This document shows positions 9,981 to 24,100 of a stretch of 64,000 nt of DNA, in pieces. Within the stretch, counting starts at the first letter, position 1; each line of letters starts with the position of its first letter. The translations under genes were made by a program, and so were the position numbers. The stretch covers positions 20,781,001-20,845,000 of the forward strand of contig CM076948.1 of assembly GCA_039566865.1 (NCBI GenBank), in the 5' to 3' direction. The stretch is from Aurelia coerulea. Its lineage: Eukaryota; Cnidaria; Scyphozoa; Semaeostomeae; Ulmaridae. Under the pieces are notes generated by a model, which saw only the letters and a list, made by a program, of their open reading frames with translations, was not told the DNA's origin and searched no databases.

Positions 9981-12484
9981 CCTTTCACTTAATGCATGTT
10001 AAACATTGATTAGAATCATATGAAATCCATGGAATCAACGACAAATAAAACGAATGAAAGCAAATCGCAATGCATGGTGGTTGGGCAAGGGCCTTTAACC
10101 TTCAGCCTGATATATTGACCATAAATCCAATTGCCTCTAGCGTTGTGAATGAATCTCAAAAGGGATAATTTAAACTTATTACAGAGTCTGCTGAACGATG
10201 ATCATAATGATAAGAGTTTGTCCTACAGCAAGATGACTCAGCGATTAAATGGGAGAGTTCTTGTCGTTGGAGTCTTTGATGTTACCACAGTTTTTAACAA
10301 TTTCCCACAAACATTTTTCAGGGGATTCGCACACTATTTGTCAAACACATCCCGGGTGAGTAATAATGTTAAAACGTTTGCACGCCTGTAGTTTGCTAAC
10401 TACTCACCGTACTCCTGAACACTTATCATCCTTGTATGTATGGGTAACATCTCATTTCAGGTAATGAAATTCAGTTGGTAAAAAAATTGGTCATATCTTT
10501 CTCTGGTTACCAATGATTTTATAAAAATGTTCTCAGAATCGTTCCAAACAAGTTAAGTTTAAAAATCTGGATCAGACTTGCCAAGGTATTCGGTTGTGCA
10601 GATACAAGCTAGCTCTAATAATCTTTTCACTAGAGAATCGCTTTTAGCCATGTTCAGATAGTTTGTCAGTAGCATCATACACATAATAGGCCTATCACTT
10701 GACAAGACGTGCATTTTGCACGAAAAGTTGCCATGCATAATTCTGCAAGTTTCAAAGAATTTTATAGTAATTTTTTGTGAATATCTGGGCCACAATGCCG
10801 CAAGTTATGAAGCATCTCCTCTAATTCCTGTAGTTTGCCAATTTCCCTAAAAACAAACAGGACCCACAATTTCACTAAATGTTTAAAAATGATACCCAAA
10901 CTTCCAGGACTTTTAAAAATAGCACTTTCCGTACGACCAATATACTAAGAAAGTCATTCCCCCGAGGAAATAAATACCTTGAAATCAAAATTGGTATTTT
11001 ATAAGTACCTTACACAAATTTTGCAAAATAAGCCCAGCACTTCTTGAAGTGCAAACTTCGGAGGTAGCTTTACAGCCTCGAACTCAATGGTCAGCACCCA
11101 ACCATCCAAATTTTCCCATAGTGCTTGACTTCCCTCGTCATTGTACCGTCCAGTTGCTATGTGATGGTACAAAAATGATGGAAGTCTATGATATAAAAGG
11201 GTTAGACCCATTGCATGGTTTGGTGTGGAACTGCCAGTCTCCTTCTTTTCTTTTGACTATTTGTGTATTACTTTCTTGTTTTGGTTTTGTTCCTTGTATT
11301 ACTGTATTTTTTCTATATCTTGAAGTTGTATTTGCAAATTGTAAGTACCGTTCTTGGTGTAGGCTAGATGACCTTGTGTCTTCTTACACCAAGAGCAGTA
11401 CAGTAGTAATGTATTTAGTATAGTTAGTTTTAATTTATTATGAATAGAAAAAAAAACTCGATGGTAGTTTACAGTCCCGTTAGATTGCCAGAAAAAGCAA
11501 TCTTGGGCAAACTTAACTTTACCACAACTTTAATTTTCCATTTTAGGAAAATACCACAAACCCTGTAGGAAATTAGAATTGTCTGCCCAGAACATAAAGA
11601 ATGTGAAATCAAAATGACACTGATAAAACATCTGCCTAAAGGGGTCCCGATTCAGCCAAATTTTAGATTATCGATAAGGAAAATGGGACTTGACGTCAGT
11701 CTTAAGTTACTGGGCAGACATTGACTGTAAATAGTGACCTTTAGAATAACTTACCTAGATAAGAAGTCGTGTCTGTTTCTATGATTAAGTTTAATCTATT
11801 ACAACTAGCTGTTAACGCAGTTAAGTAAGTGCTGCTCATACCAGTTGCGTACGCAGCACTCAAGGAGTGAGGGGGTCTGGGGCATAAGCGCAGAACATTT
11901 TCTGTGACCACACCCTTCAGACGCTCGGAAAATGGGGGAAACGCCTTTTTTAGTTATATTTTGCATCGTAAACATGGTTGGAATGAGCAAAATATAGGCA
12001 GGATGTTTTGTTGAATTTATATTGAGAATTTATACCCAATTGAGAACATGCATTCTACTTAGAATGCCTCTCTCAACAATGGTCAAGCATTTCTTAGAAA
12101 CCCAAAACATTGCTCCAGCGAACCTTGACAAAACCATTCTCTCCTCGCTTTTCAAGAAATCTCAAAAAGACAGATCTGCCTGAAAGATCTGCCTGACCCT
12201 TCCCTCCCCCCCCCCCCCTCCCTGCGATACAAAGTATATTGCATTTTGTATGAACCTTAAGGCCAACTTTTTGAAAAGTGGTGGGTCTGGACCCCCTCAT
12301 TCCCCCCTTAGGTACGCCACTGCTCTTAGCGTTTTCATAATATAATTCTGCAGATTTTTGAAAGAATAAATGTCAGAGTGGAGTTTTTGGGGCAAGTATT
12401 TGAAACCAAGTTAAATTGCAGCTTTCTGAGTGGAAAACTTAATAGAACTGAGAACTTTTTGTAAATTAAAAGACTGCATTACAC
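9981..12484. other. Intergenic stretch without a supported gene
   Basis: AT-rich sequence with only short ORFs (80 codons or so at 10149-10391, 124 codons at 11049-11423), neither with a recognisable domain. Splice-like words occur, for example CCCGG/GTGAGT near 10353, but no chain of exons can be built. A C/G-rich tract lies near 12205-12225, with the phrase GTACGCCACTG near 12312 that ends several repeats here. Confidence 0.35.
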
Positions 12485-12792
12485 CATGGGCGATAGGACA
12501 CCAAGTGTGTGAAAGTTTCTGTAGCGAGCCACCTTAACGTTTTATTGTTAGCCACATTAACCATTTTTTTTGTGTTTTACCTATTTTCACTTGGTAGTGA
12601 GCCACCTTATCGCTGTTTCGTCATGGCTCTATACCGAAAATTTCAAAATGACGAAACAGCGATAAGGTGGCTCACTATCAAGTGAAAATAGGTAAAAACA
12701 CACAAAAAACGATTGGTTAAGGTGGCTAACAATAAAACGTTAAGGTGGCTCGCTACAGAAACTTTCACACACTTGGTGTCCTATCGCCCATG
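12485..12792. mobile_element. Foldback MITE (CATGGGCGATAGGACACCAA termini)
   Basis: Two arms of about 140 bp are inverted copies around a short centre near 12630-12640. They begin and end with CATGGGCGATAGGACACCAA and its complement. The internal motif AAGGTGGCTC (GAGCCACCTT) repeats within each arm. Partial, diverged copies occur at about 59010-59170 and 63265-63400. No ORF is present. Confidence 0.8.
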
Positions 12793-13062
12793 ATTACACA
12801 ACTATAATACTCATTAAAACTCAATGTAATATCAGTCTCAATTCAACTCTTCAATTGCAATTTCTTTCTTGGACTGCAAGGCTTTCTTTTCCCCAGGTGG
12901 TACCTCAAATAGTATATGATTTTCTGATTTGGCCATAGATCAACGCTGGCAGTTTCAAGTTAAAATAGTTTTGATGTTTTAGTAGCAATACAGTAGCTTT
13001 GACAATTTCTTTGCAATTATCCTAGAATGTCAATTATCTGCTTCCATCTGCACCAATCAGCA

Positions 13063-13361
13063 TCCCAGGGGGTACATAACATGTTCAAGGTACGGGTATG
13101 TTCCGCCCATATGGTTGGGTTTTTGGGCTCAAAATTCTCTAAACAAAACGAGGGTCCTTTTTGGGAATGTTTTCATGAACATGGGTGGGCTTTCGCTGAA
13201 ATTCGCAAAAATAGTAGAAAATGGGCTGTTTTCCGCGAAAATTCATCATAACAGTCTAGTGGGTACCAAGGCAAGTTTCTGTAATTAGAAGAGGGTAGCT
13301 TTCTTAAAACCGGGCAGCAGACCCCCGTCCATCCACAAGTCATGTACCCCCCCCCGGGCAG
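13063..13361. mobile_element. G-tract-ended repeat, copy A
   Basis: It starts CCCAGGGGGTACATAACATG and ends CAAGTCATGTACCCCCCCCC, an imperfect inverted repeat. Interior phrases such as GGGTTTTTGGGC and GAGGGTAGCTTTCTTAAAACC are shared with the copy at 18309-18614. It is a non-coding, probably MITE-like element. Confidence 0.7.
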
Positions 13362-13587
13362 CATCTTTAATAATATTCAAGCAACTTGATACATGATGGC
13401 AACATACAAAGTGTTCCCCTATTCAATTCTGTGTTAAATAACAGATTCTGTATTGTGCCTTGAATAAGAACAAGTCTTGAGAGCATATGATCCACAGCAG
13501 TTTACCACAACAATTCTTCAAAGGCTCATCTGGTAACAGTTTGTATCAAAGCTAAAAGGTCACAAGGTACGAAGAACAGTCACAGAA

Positions 13588-13822
13588 GCAATGCTGATCC
13601 AATGCTGTTTGGTCTTTGAAAGAAGTACATCCTTAAGTAATCCAATGCTGCATTGGTCTTTGAATGTCAATGGTTAAAGAAGCAAATGCTGATCCAATGC
13701 TGTGCAAATGGTCACAGGAATATATAAACGGTTAATTTGCAGGTAGTGATCCACTGCTGTGTTAATCTTTACATGTCTGAAGCAATATTGATCCAAAGCA
13801 GTGGAAGTCTTTACAGGGGTGT
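13588..13822. repeat. Degenerate tandem-like repeat (GATCCAATGCTG)
   Basis: The word (G)ATCCAATGCTG or a close variant recurs at about 13598, 13640, 13693, 13750 and 13790, with associated TTGGTCTTTGAA phrases. The spacing is irregular (40-60 bp) and copies have diverged. The surrounding 13362-14250 has no recognisable gene. Confidence 0.5.
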
Positions 13823-14601
13823 CTCAAATTAATAAGTTGCCTTTCATTCCTGCCTATGATTCCTGCAACAAAATACATGAGATGTGAAGCTGTTTGTGTA
13901 TGAGATCTATAAATGGTCAAGTGGCAACATCAAAGGGGCCTTTGCAACATCAAGCATGGTCTGCAAATACACCTTTTTATGTTCTCTTTGTTGTCACCAT
14001 TTTTTCAATGGTCCACAAAAATGAGCATCAATAAAAGATAGCACATGGTGGCTGGAAAGGCCAATTTAAGTACATATTGCAACCAAGCAGACAACATAAA
14101 CATTTCAAGAAGCCAATCAAAATTCTGTCATGCAAAGAATCATGGTTAAAAGATACTTTCAATTAGTTGTTATTTGTGAAAACGTGTTCAAGTGCTGTAT
14201 GCAAAGGAATGAATGGTGAATTATTACCATCTTGTTTATTACAAAAGAAAGAGCCCTTACCAAATATTTTCAAAAGTAATCGAGTTTCCTGAAAGATCAA
14301 ATTCCTTTTTGGTGATTTTGCATAAGTAGTTTACTTGCCACAATGGGCAATTCACTTTTATCACCACAATGGTCAATGGGTGATTCACTTGTTCTTTCCA
14401 CAAACAATGCTTCTTGTGGTTTATTGCTAGCTGCTTTATTTGTGAGCGTAAGAAACGCTTAGGCCTAGGCCCTCGTTGATGAAACATCTTCCTTGCCGTT
14501 TCTGAAATCTGTCCGCTGTAAAACAACACATGCTCAACAGAACAGAGAAGTCCTCTCATATTTGCGATGAAATTAGATGTAGAAAACAATGCTATACTTA
14601 C

Positions 14602-14760
14602 CACACTGCGTGAAAATCTCCGTCTTCTTCTCGCAATGAACGTGAGCATAGCAGTGAGCCAGCTTTGAGCTTCTCGCCCAAAATCCAAGTCGTGGACGCT
14701 CAGTACAGACTCCAATGCCAATTTCCGCTTCGATCAGCCTGAGTCAGCATGAAACTCCAC
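14602..14760 (-). other. Candidate 5' exon, unrecognised
   Basis: On the minus strand an open frame reads AQSWLTAMLTFIARRRRRFS and stops being exon-like at CAGTGTG/GTAAGTATAG, a strong donor consensus at 14601-14600. The frame has no ATG in the first part (TTG at 14721). CpG-containing, promoter-like sequence lies just upstream at 14740-14815. The downstream exon was not identified, so it could be a non-coding first exon or chance. Confidence 0.2.
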
Positions 14761-14801
14761 TACCCGGAGAATCCTTATCAATCCCATCTATAATGGCTGC
14801 T

Positions 14802-14811
14802 ACGCATGCGC
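14802..14811. promoter_or_regulatory. NRF1-like palindrome
   Basis: ACGCATGCGC matches the core of the NRF1 consensus (GCGCATGCGC). An AP-1/Maf-like TGAGTCAGCA lies about 60 bp away at 14740-14749. Together with the donor-ended open frame on the minus strand they suggest, but do not prove, a promoter. Confidence 0.3.
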
Positions 14812-15139
14812 TTCGCAGCAATGATTTGATACACGCGTTATCTGTAGAACCATTGGCCAAAATCCTATCGAATTACTTGCCTACTGCTTAAGGAGTTCAA
14901 GCCTATTTTTTAAAGATTATGAGATGAAACACTGTTATAAGATTGCTTGAAACTTGGCATGGGAGTAGCAGAAAAACTACAAGCTTGCAAATGTTTTAAA
15001 GGTGATTAAAAGTAGTAGCGAATATCAAACCCGACAACCAAACTTTGACTAATTACACATAGCCTGGGGCCAGCTTTCACCAACAGCTCACAATTAAAGA
15101 AGACAGACAGATGGCCAGGAACAGGAAGACGAAACTCAC

Positions 15140-15171
15140 CTTTGGAGTAACTGTTCTCTCACCAGCCTCGC
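15140..15171 (-). CDS. Adhesion GPCR exon, cytoplasmic tail (last identified)
   Basis: A 32-nt microexon between TATCCTTCTAG and GTGAGTTTCG, encoding [11 protein letters not shown]. Its incoming phase matches the donor at 16561. It ends in phase 0, so at least one further exon with a stop codon should exist to the left. None was identified with confidence. Confidence 0.6.
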
Positions 15172-18100
15172 CTAGAAGGATATGAAAGAAATCAAATTCA
15201 GTGAAGCATTAAATGCATTTGGGTACAGATGAACATTTCAAACATTAAAGGGACAGGGTCACGTAAAGTAAACAAAGTTCTTTCGAAACGACGATTTTGC
15301 AGTGTTTTGGTAAGCCATAGCACATATACTGGGTGAGTCAGAAAAAAGAATCCCCGCTTGGAAGGCCACTGCTCCATGAATATCGAAGAAATAATATTGA
15401 AAACTGTCTTGTTTTATTGCCAATATGCTCAATTAGGTTCAGTAATTTACCCGGCCTTAATCGGCCATTCCTTCATGTGGATATGGGTGATTTTCTGCAG
15501 AAAGCACCTCCAAAACTTGCAAAAACGAATGAAAACAATGAGCAAATTTTCCTTCCTAAACTTGATGAAACTCACACAAATTCATGTATTTTGTCCTCTT
15601 GGGAGAATGGAATCCCCTTGAATAGGTCATCAATACGAGGGAGAGGACTTGTTCATGCTCCCACAGATGAATTTTTGACTTTCGCAGTTTCGCAGATAAA
15701 CAAATGAAAGGTTCTTATGCTGTAAGATTACAGATATATACATATATGTGGATACTTATAAGTAACTTTACTGTGGATTCATTCCATCCACCACAACAAA
15801 ATGGACACGTGCCTGAAACAATATAAATTTTATACAGGGGTCCCAAAACTGTGCTCCGTCTGTGGGGCTGCTGTGGAGGAGCTGTAGCTTTGATTGCATC
15901 GGTTTTTACATAGCTGCATAGGTCATGCTTTTTTCAATAATTTATTTTGAGTGGGCAGGAAGCATTTCAAGCTACTTAAAGCTACTTTAAGCCCACTATG
16001 CAGGCCGCATCCAGGCATGGGACCCCTAGTTTAAAGTCCCTTTCGAAGGACAGCGAGGTGAATGGCGAGGTGAATTGCATGGGCAAGCCTCTAAGGTCAC
16101 CCATCCGAGCTTAACTTCAGCCGCCTGAAGAAAACTGTATAAGCTGCTCGGCCACTCACCCCGCAATTTGGAGTTCGAGACCTTTTTGAGTTAATCTAAC
16201 AAGGGTCTGCTGGTTTATGTACCCTGGATCAGAGTATTTTTAGTATTTGAAAAAAATCAAAGTATTTGAAAAAAGTAAAATAAAAGAAAAATTAGAAAAA
16301 TGTTTTTTCTATTAAATTTCTTTATTAGGTCTTTTTATTTAATTTTTTTTCAATATATTAATTTATTTTTATTTTTTTATTTTATCTTTTTCTCCAAATA
16401 CAAAAATACTCTGATCCAGGGTATGGTTTATGCAGAGGAAAGGCAAAATAAGTGGTTGCTTCAAAAATAGCACTTCTTTTGTTCCCTAGCACTGTCAAAA
16501 TTAAGGAAACAAGATTCTAATAATAACTGAGTGTAACTGATTCGAATTCCAAAATCTTACCAATAGAACTAACGATAGATCCCATTTCTCTGTGTACCAA
16601 TATTTCATCTCCTACTGACCCAGGTCGTGATTTCTGCGAAAACTAAACATCAATTAATTATATTTTGTGGAATAATTCAATATCTTTAAGGGGCCTTGGC
16701 AACCGGAAATGACTTGCATATGCTCCATCTCTGTGCTGTCAGTCATTTTACACATATTTTTATTATAAGAAACTGCTTATGAGAAACTCAACCAGATTGC
16801 CAAAAAATAAAGAAATTTGCAGTATTGGGAAAATGTAACTTAAGAAACCTTTTTAATGTCACTTGTCTCCTGTATCATATTACTTGGAAGGTACTTGAGT
16901 AATACGAACAAATAACAGCAGAATTGTGCTTCGGACAGAGTTTTATTTTACACGACTTTTCGGGCTTAGACCCATTATCAATTCAGTTCTCTTGCTTCCC
17001 CTTTGAATTGCATCAATGTCCCTGAGCAACATAATGAACCTGATATATTTTACAATTATTGTGCAATACAGTGTCCGAAAAAGTAGCCCCTTTTGACTGG
17101 ATAAAGGAACGAGACGATAAGATATCGGGACTTTGTAAGGGCAAAATTAAATTAGCTAACTTCAACCTAAATTTACACGAAGTACCTGACATTTTAAAAT
17201 CATCTTCCAAACACCGCAGATACGAATTCCCAAAGTCAAAATTAGAGTGCACCTGAAACCAGAGGCCTTGAAAGGGCCTTGCTTTGATATCATACGCAAT
17301 TTCCAAAGGGCTGTGAGACACCTGGTATTTGCAGACAGCTGTACATATGTCAACAGAACAGCTACGGTCTCGGAGACTGACCAAAGGCATTCTCTGACTG
17401 ACAGATACTGACATGGAAGCGCTATAAAGCATATGCATAAGGAGAAGAGAGACCATCATTCAGATAGCATAGGTTCCAAATCTTTCAAAAAGGTTGGTGT
17501 AAACTTCAAAGACCTATTTCTTTGAACTGAATGGCTTCAAAGAAACTTTTGCTTGTTGGCTATGATTTGCCGTTGGACTTTTCTGAAATCCTCAATATTT
17601 TCAGAGTTCCTTCATCTTCTTCATCTTCGAGAATTGAAGAAAATTTTTCAAAGAAACTTAAACCCATCGTAATTTCTACACTGTTTGATGTAACATGAAA
17701 TAATTTCCAAGAAAGGCTTAGTTTATGATTTTCTACAATATAGTTTCAAGCAAAAGTCTGTCACTTTTGTGGTTTATGATTTAGAAATTTGATGACAGCA
17801 CATCTCCAAAGCCATTCAGTTAGAATGAATAGGTCATAGAATTTTACACCCACCTTTTTACGCTGATTTAAATGTTTGAAAACTATGCGCATTCGGATGT
17901 GCAATAGAAGAAATAATGGAAACGATAAGAATAATGGAACAAAAACAATTAAAACAATGAAAAAAAATGAAAGAATGGAACAAAAACAATGAAAACAATG
18001 TTAAAACAATGGAAACGATGACAAATACCTTTTCCATAGACTTGACAACAATGGATTTCTCTCCAATACTTTTTGAAAGCGTGTGCTTCTCGTGCAATCT

Positions 18101-21100
18101 TTTGAAGGCTGAACGAACTTCTGAGTTGCCAACACAATGAACAAGGAATATGAACAAACCCTAAAAGAAAGCGCCTGATACATGAAGTATCTAAATTCTA
18201 GTTTAGCTATATCAGGTGAAAAAAGAAGAAAAATCGCTCCTCGGTCGAAAGACAATCGAGAGTTATCCTCATGGAAATCTGATCTCTCTTTCTCTCTCTG
18301 AAACATAAACTCCGGGGGGGGGGGGGGGAATAACATGTTCAGGGTATGGGTATGTGCGGCCCATATGGATGGGTTTTTGGGCCAAAAATTTTCCAAACAA
18401 GGGTCCTTTTACGGCAGATTTTCCATACACCACAAGGGTGGTGTAATTCACAAAATATAGTTTAAAATGGGCAGTTTTTCGTCAAAATTCATCATTTCGT
18501 CAAAATTCATCAACAAAGCGGGTGCCAGGGCAAGTTTCCGTAATTAGAAGAGGGTACCTTTCGAAAAACCGGGCGGCAGATCCCATCCATCGACAAGTCA
18601 TGTACCCCCCCCGGGCATAAACTATCTTCTGAATAAGGTCTCTCTCTGAATTTCAATGTGGCTGAAAATCACAAATTTCTGCAACATTTCTAGATTACAG
18701 AACTGAAACAAGCAAATTGGTTGTGATGGACCAAGTGATTCTGCATGAAAAACTGCTCGTAATTTTGTGCACTTGCAATGTTGCTTAACCGGGAAATGTA
18801 TTGCTTGAATGGTAAGTTCGAATCCAAGAACATTGTTTTAATATGCTTTTAAAAATTCACAAACATGAATTACAAACTATACGTTACAATACTCTAGAGA
18901 CCATGCCACAGGGAGCGAAATACACGTCTACCATGCGGCCATTCAAGGCGAAATTAATTGAAAGCTACATAATACTACCACTAACCACTATTACAAAAAA
19001 TCTTCGCATACAGGCGGAAAACGAAGGTATATGTGAAGGAAAAATTGAGTTTAAGTACTAACATTCACTGTCCTATGTTCTGCCTCTATGATTTCAAATC
19101 CGAAGACGTTTTGATGTGGGTGACTTCTTGATGTCAGTATATCCCTGCCTTTTGGCCTTATCTTAAAGGGGCAGTCAGACGTGATGTTGCGCGGGACATT
19201 TCCATTGTATTTGCATGAAAAGTGCTTAGGCCTAGCATAGACTCGTCAAAGGAGATTTTGAATTGGATTATCGCACATTTCAATCCACCTCCATCGACAT
19301 TGTTCTTGACAATCTCAAGGATTTAATTGACAGATATTGTTCGTCTATGTCAATTTCATGTATTTGCAAAGTTATTTTATTTATCACAAATTCCTGAAAG
19401 TCGTAGACAGCGATTTTGCAGAAGCAACTTTGAAGCTGCGAAGAGATAATCTACAAGTCGAAGTGGGCAAGAAACTCGCCAAAGAATCTGGTTTTTGAGT
19501 CAGATTTATGATGTTAGGTGAAACCGAAAGGTGAATAGAACATTCTCACACTCTACTGGATTCATTGCTCAATTAATTTCATCAGAATTACAGCGAACAA
19601 AGAGGTACAGTAGACATGTTTTGGTATTTAGGCCTATACGAATTGGATTGTTACACGCAGAATCTGATACCCGCGTTTCGCGTCTGACTGCCCCTTTAAA
19701 TGATGCAGCACAAAAATAATTTCTGAATCAGACTGACACAACTTCAGATGCTAAATTTAAAGATCAGTAACAAATAGTGATGATTTTGAAAAAAGCTGCA
19801 GCTTTTGAGTCAGCCGTTTGTGCTGGTATTGCATGCTAGTAATATTGAATGAAGACGTTACACCTAGCATTTTCTCCTTTACTCACGAAATTCTAAATGA
19901 GATGTTGAGTTATTTGACATAATTCAAAATGGTCGCACATCCTTGTTTGTATAATATTACATTCTGTTTGACCCAAGAAGGTTGTAGCATGCGTGCAGAC
20001 TCTACTGGTTTTTTTTTCAAAGAGGTTTCTTCTGTACGCAGGCTAAGAAGGCTGAAGATGTCATACTTTTCTTGATGTTTCCATATATCGCAAATTAGTA
20101 GTCTCTGTTGAAACTTCGTCGTCGTTAAAGCGAATAACCTGAGTTAAAAGATGAGATCTCACAGGTTTATAAACAGCCTATCCAGCGAGTGGTGGAAGAA
20201 AGCAAAGCTAAAGATTACATTGGAGGTATTAGGTGTTTCTTTGTTCTATTTATAGACGAGCGCTATATATCTCAGGTCATTCACTTCAAGTACCGTCAAG
20301 TCACTGGCGATTTCTGAGCACACAATCTCTATTCTGTTCTGCTAATTACTTTTCATTCAGTTGATGCAAGGGCATCCCAGTTATTTCTTTCAATACATAC
20401 AGCCATCTTATTCTTTGCCTGCCTAGCCTTCTTGCCCATCTACTCTCCCTAACATATCATTTTCCATCCCACTAGTCCGAAGGAGGTCAGCGCTTGTTAT
20501 ACGATCATGCCTTCTGATGAAATTTCATGGCTTTATTTCCTCAAAAACAGACTTATTTGTTGTTCTTGCTGTCCATGGTATTCTCAGTATTCTAACGCCG
20601 ACACCATAGCTCAAACGCATCGATCTTCCTTCTTTCACTTTTCCTGATTGTCCAGCTCTCACAACCGTACATAATTACTGGGAAAACTAATGCCTTCACA
20701 AAGCCCACTTTCGTATGCATTGATAACATAGGTCTACAAATTCTATTACAGTTTCCTTTGAATTAAATGGCTTGGAAGGAACTTAGCATTGTTGCTGTAA
20801 ATCTGCCGTGGAAATTTATTGTTATCTTGATTAGTTTCAAAATGGCGGCATTTATTAAATTTGAGGCTATGACATCATCAAATTTCTAAATCCTAACCAG
20901 AAAAGATGTTCTCAAAATTTTCCATTAATCTTTTAAAAAATCATTAAATTGCCGCCATTTTGAAAAAAAAATCAAGATATCAAACATAGATTTACAGCAA
21001 AGTACTATAAGTTCCTTTCAAGCTATTCAATTCAAAGAAAAATGGAATAGAATTTTACACCCACCTTTTGAAAGATTTGAAATATTTGAGCCCTATGCTT

Positions 21101-24100
21101 GCATTGATATCTCTTGGTCTTTCATGACTCTTTGAAGACCTGTCATTGCCGCTCATCCCATGGCAATTCTTCTGATAATTTCTGATACGTAGCCTCCATC
21201 TCTTTCGATTTTAGCACCAAGGAACATAAAGCTATCTATGAAACTGGTGATAGTTCAATCTGTTAAAACTTACGATAATTTAATGATTTGTTACTGACTA
21301 ACCTGCAATGAGTTGAAGATGCAAAACAAATATTGGAATATAATCGTCGATTCATTAACAGCAAGAAGTCCAAAGATCCAGGATAATCCAAGAATTGGCA
21401 TGAGAATTACCATAGCCTTAGCACCAGCTCTGGAATGGAAAATTACATTGCAAGTATTTTTATATTCAATATAAAGTTTTACGAAGTTAGCTCCCTTAAT
21501 GAAAAAAAATTTCGGAATAACTTTTTGGTTGTCCAAACTCGTTTTGTAATTGTGGCATGGCTAATGAAGACAACGAGCACTTCTTCATGCACTGCCCATT
21601 TTTTAACGAGTTGCGTCCAGATCTCCTCGGGTAGCTCTCTCAAATATTGAATAAATATGCAATTAATATTGATCGCAAAGAACTATGTCATCTGATGTTG
21701 TATGGAAGCCTTTCCCTTCCAGTGATAGATAATAGAATGATAATAGAAGCAACCATCCAATATATTGAGAAATCCGAACGTTTTACATAGTAGAGGTTGT
21801 TTGTGGAATGGTTGCTCGATCGTCCATCCGACCTGGAGTGGGATTTCTTAATTACGAAACGTCCTGCAATGAGTGGCACAGTAGTTGTATTTGTTGCATG
21901 TTTCTGTGTTTTAATTGAAATAAAAAAAGAACTTCTTTACAAAGACGAACTCCACTGTGTACGAACTATTTTACAATATTGCAAGGATGATAGATACCAC
22001 ATGGAGCAATGCGTGTACCTAAACATGGACTCTTGTCAACAACTACCATGTTATTTCTATGACTGAGAGATATCAACAGATGGGATATGTATTTTCAAGG
22101 TAACTAACTATCAATGATTATTTCTAAAATTATCAGGAATTAATTCGACCTAAAATTTTCCTGCTAGCTCCAATCAAATTTGATCCCTTTTTCTGGCACA
22201 ACCGGTATTTATGTAGTCATACTGCTCAATGAATCACAGAAAAAATTCATAGGGGATTTCAGGGATCCTTTAATTCAACCGGCTACAGCAAAAATAAATG
22301 ACACACCGCTTGATAAAATGAATATGACACATAGCTTGATAGAAAAAATGAAACAACCTACTTGATTTGTTGTGTAGATCTGTTCATTTGTTGCTTTGTC
22401 TTGGAATCAACTTGCACGGTACTCACTGATGACATCAGAATCTTCACAACGATTATCATAACGATCATGTTGATCTACGAGAGATTTTGATACTTAGCTA
22501 AATAAACCATCAGAATTAAATCTGTTTTCTTCTATATTTCTACCTTGCATTCGAAGGTAGTTTCAGGTAGCTTCTCTTATCCCCGCAGGACTTAACAAAC
22601 AGTTTTCGTACCTCTCATAATATGTAACCAGGTAGACAATATCTCTCACCCATGAGAAATTGATTTTTCTCTGTTGTTCTGAGCGAGGAGTCCTTTATGA
22701 TTTGATAAAGTATTTTAGGCCTTTTTCAGTCATTTTGCAACCACAAAGTTTTCCTAAATTTGAATTTACCAATTTTTCCAATGCCTGTAACAAAGCGAGA
22801 AAAATCACAAAAATACTTCGATCTTTTGGCTATCAAGCAAATATTGATTCATTCCAATCCATCCAGTACTCTTGATGCAATGAATTTTCAAAAGTGGGAA
22901 CTTTTTTCTGGTTAACCCGGTATTTATTCAGTTATTTATCAATCTATTTATTTGTTTATATGTTATATGGTTTTCTTGAAGATTGTATCATTCTTTTTCT
23001 ATCGATTCAGGATTTATACGGTGATTTTAACTTTTTCAAAATTTTCCATGAATTCTTTCAAAAATAATCAAAACGCTGCCATTTTGAAAATAACAGACAT
23101 GTCGAAAAATCTCCAGGGCAGATTTACAGCAAATAGACAACATTATAAACTTGGGCCGGGCAAGCTATCTTTGACTAAGTCGATTCCCTTTGAAGGAAAT
23201 ATACGAGCGGTTAGGTCCCCCTTGTTTTAAGTAAACTGCAGTAACACACAAAATGAAGCCCTAAGAACTGCAAGGTACATAAGAAAAGAACGAGCATCAG
23301 GCTAGCACACGATGTTAACTTTTCGTACAATAAAATACACTCACGATCATAACAATAATGACAGGTGCCACAAATGCCCAGATCAATCCACCATCGAGCG
23401 ATATCCAGCACCTTTTTGAAAGAATATGAAAGAAATAGATTATTCAAAAATCAAATTTGAGAACGGGTAAATTCGAGGTAAATTCGACTTTCTCTTTTGT
23501 GAAATTCAGTTATGAGTTAGAATGGAGATTGGAAAAAGCATGTTCATTAGAAGATTTTCATTAGACAAGTCTAAAGAGCCATTGTGACCAGGGTCCTTTG
23601 CGGGCAAGCTACCATGTGAAGTGAAGTTGCAGTTTTTAGCGCCAAGCGCTGGGATCGCAGAAGTAGAATAGACCTAATCCAGTCCGCGACCCCTTGTCAT
23701 GACGCTCAAGTGGTGGGGCTCTACTTTGGATCGAACCCTGTCCGCCTGACTGTTCTGGCTGCAATGTCAGAGGATTACACCACTGCGCCACATCATCTTC
23801 AATGTCAGACTGTCTGAAAATCAAATTTGGCCTAAACAGAAACTATAGATCCACAGTGCAGTGGTTAACCTGATAGAACAGTTTAACTACCGGGTGTCCC
23901 AAAAAAAAGTTCCGACGTTTGTTCGAGAAAAAAGGAAAATCTTTTTAATCTGGCAATTTCTCTTCATTCTAGGTACGTGCTAGATATTTTAACTTACAGT
24001 TTTGCATATCGTAGGAAGAAATTAGTAATCTGAAAATGGAGTTATGAGCTCTAACATTTCACTTCTATGTTCAAGGCAAAACCAGAGAGATTATTTACGC

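Noticed and set aside
10149..10391. 80-codon plus-strand ORF with acceptor and donor-like words inside
   Set aside because: No consistent exon chain, and no domain.
12860..12957. 32-codon minus-strand ORF (MAKSENHILFEVPPGEKKAL...) as the last exon of the receptor or a small protein
   Set aside because: No pyrimidine-rich acceptor precedes it, phases do not match the exon at 15140, and the length is within chance.
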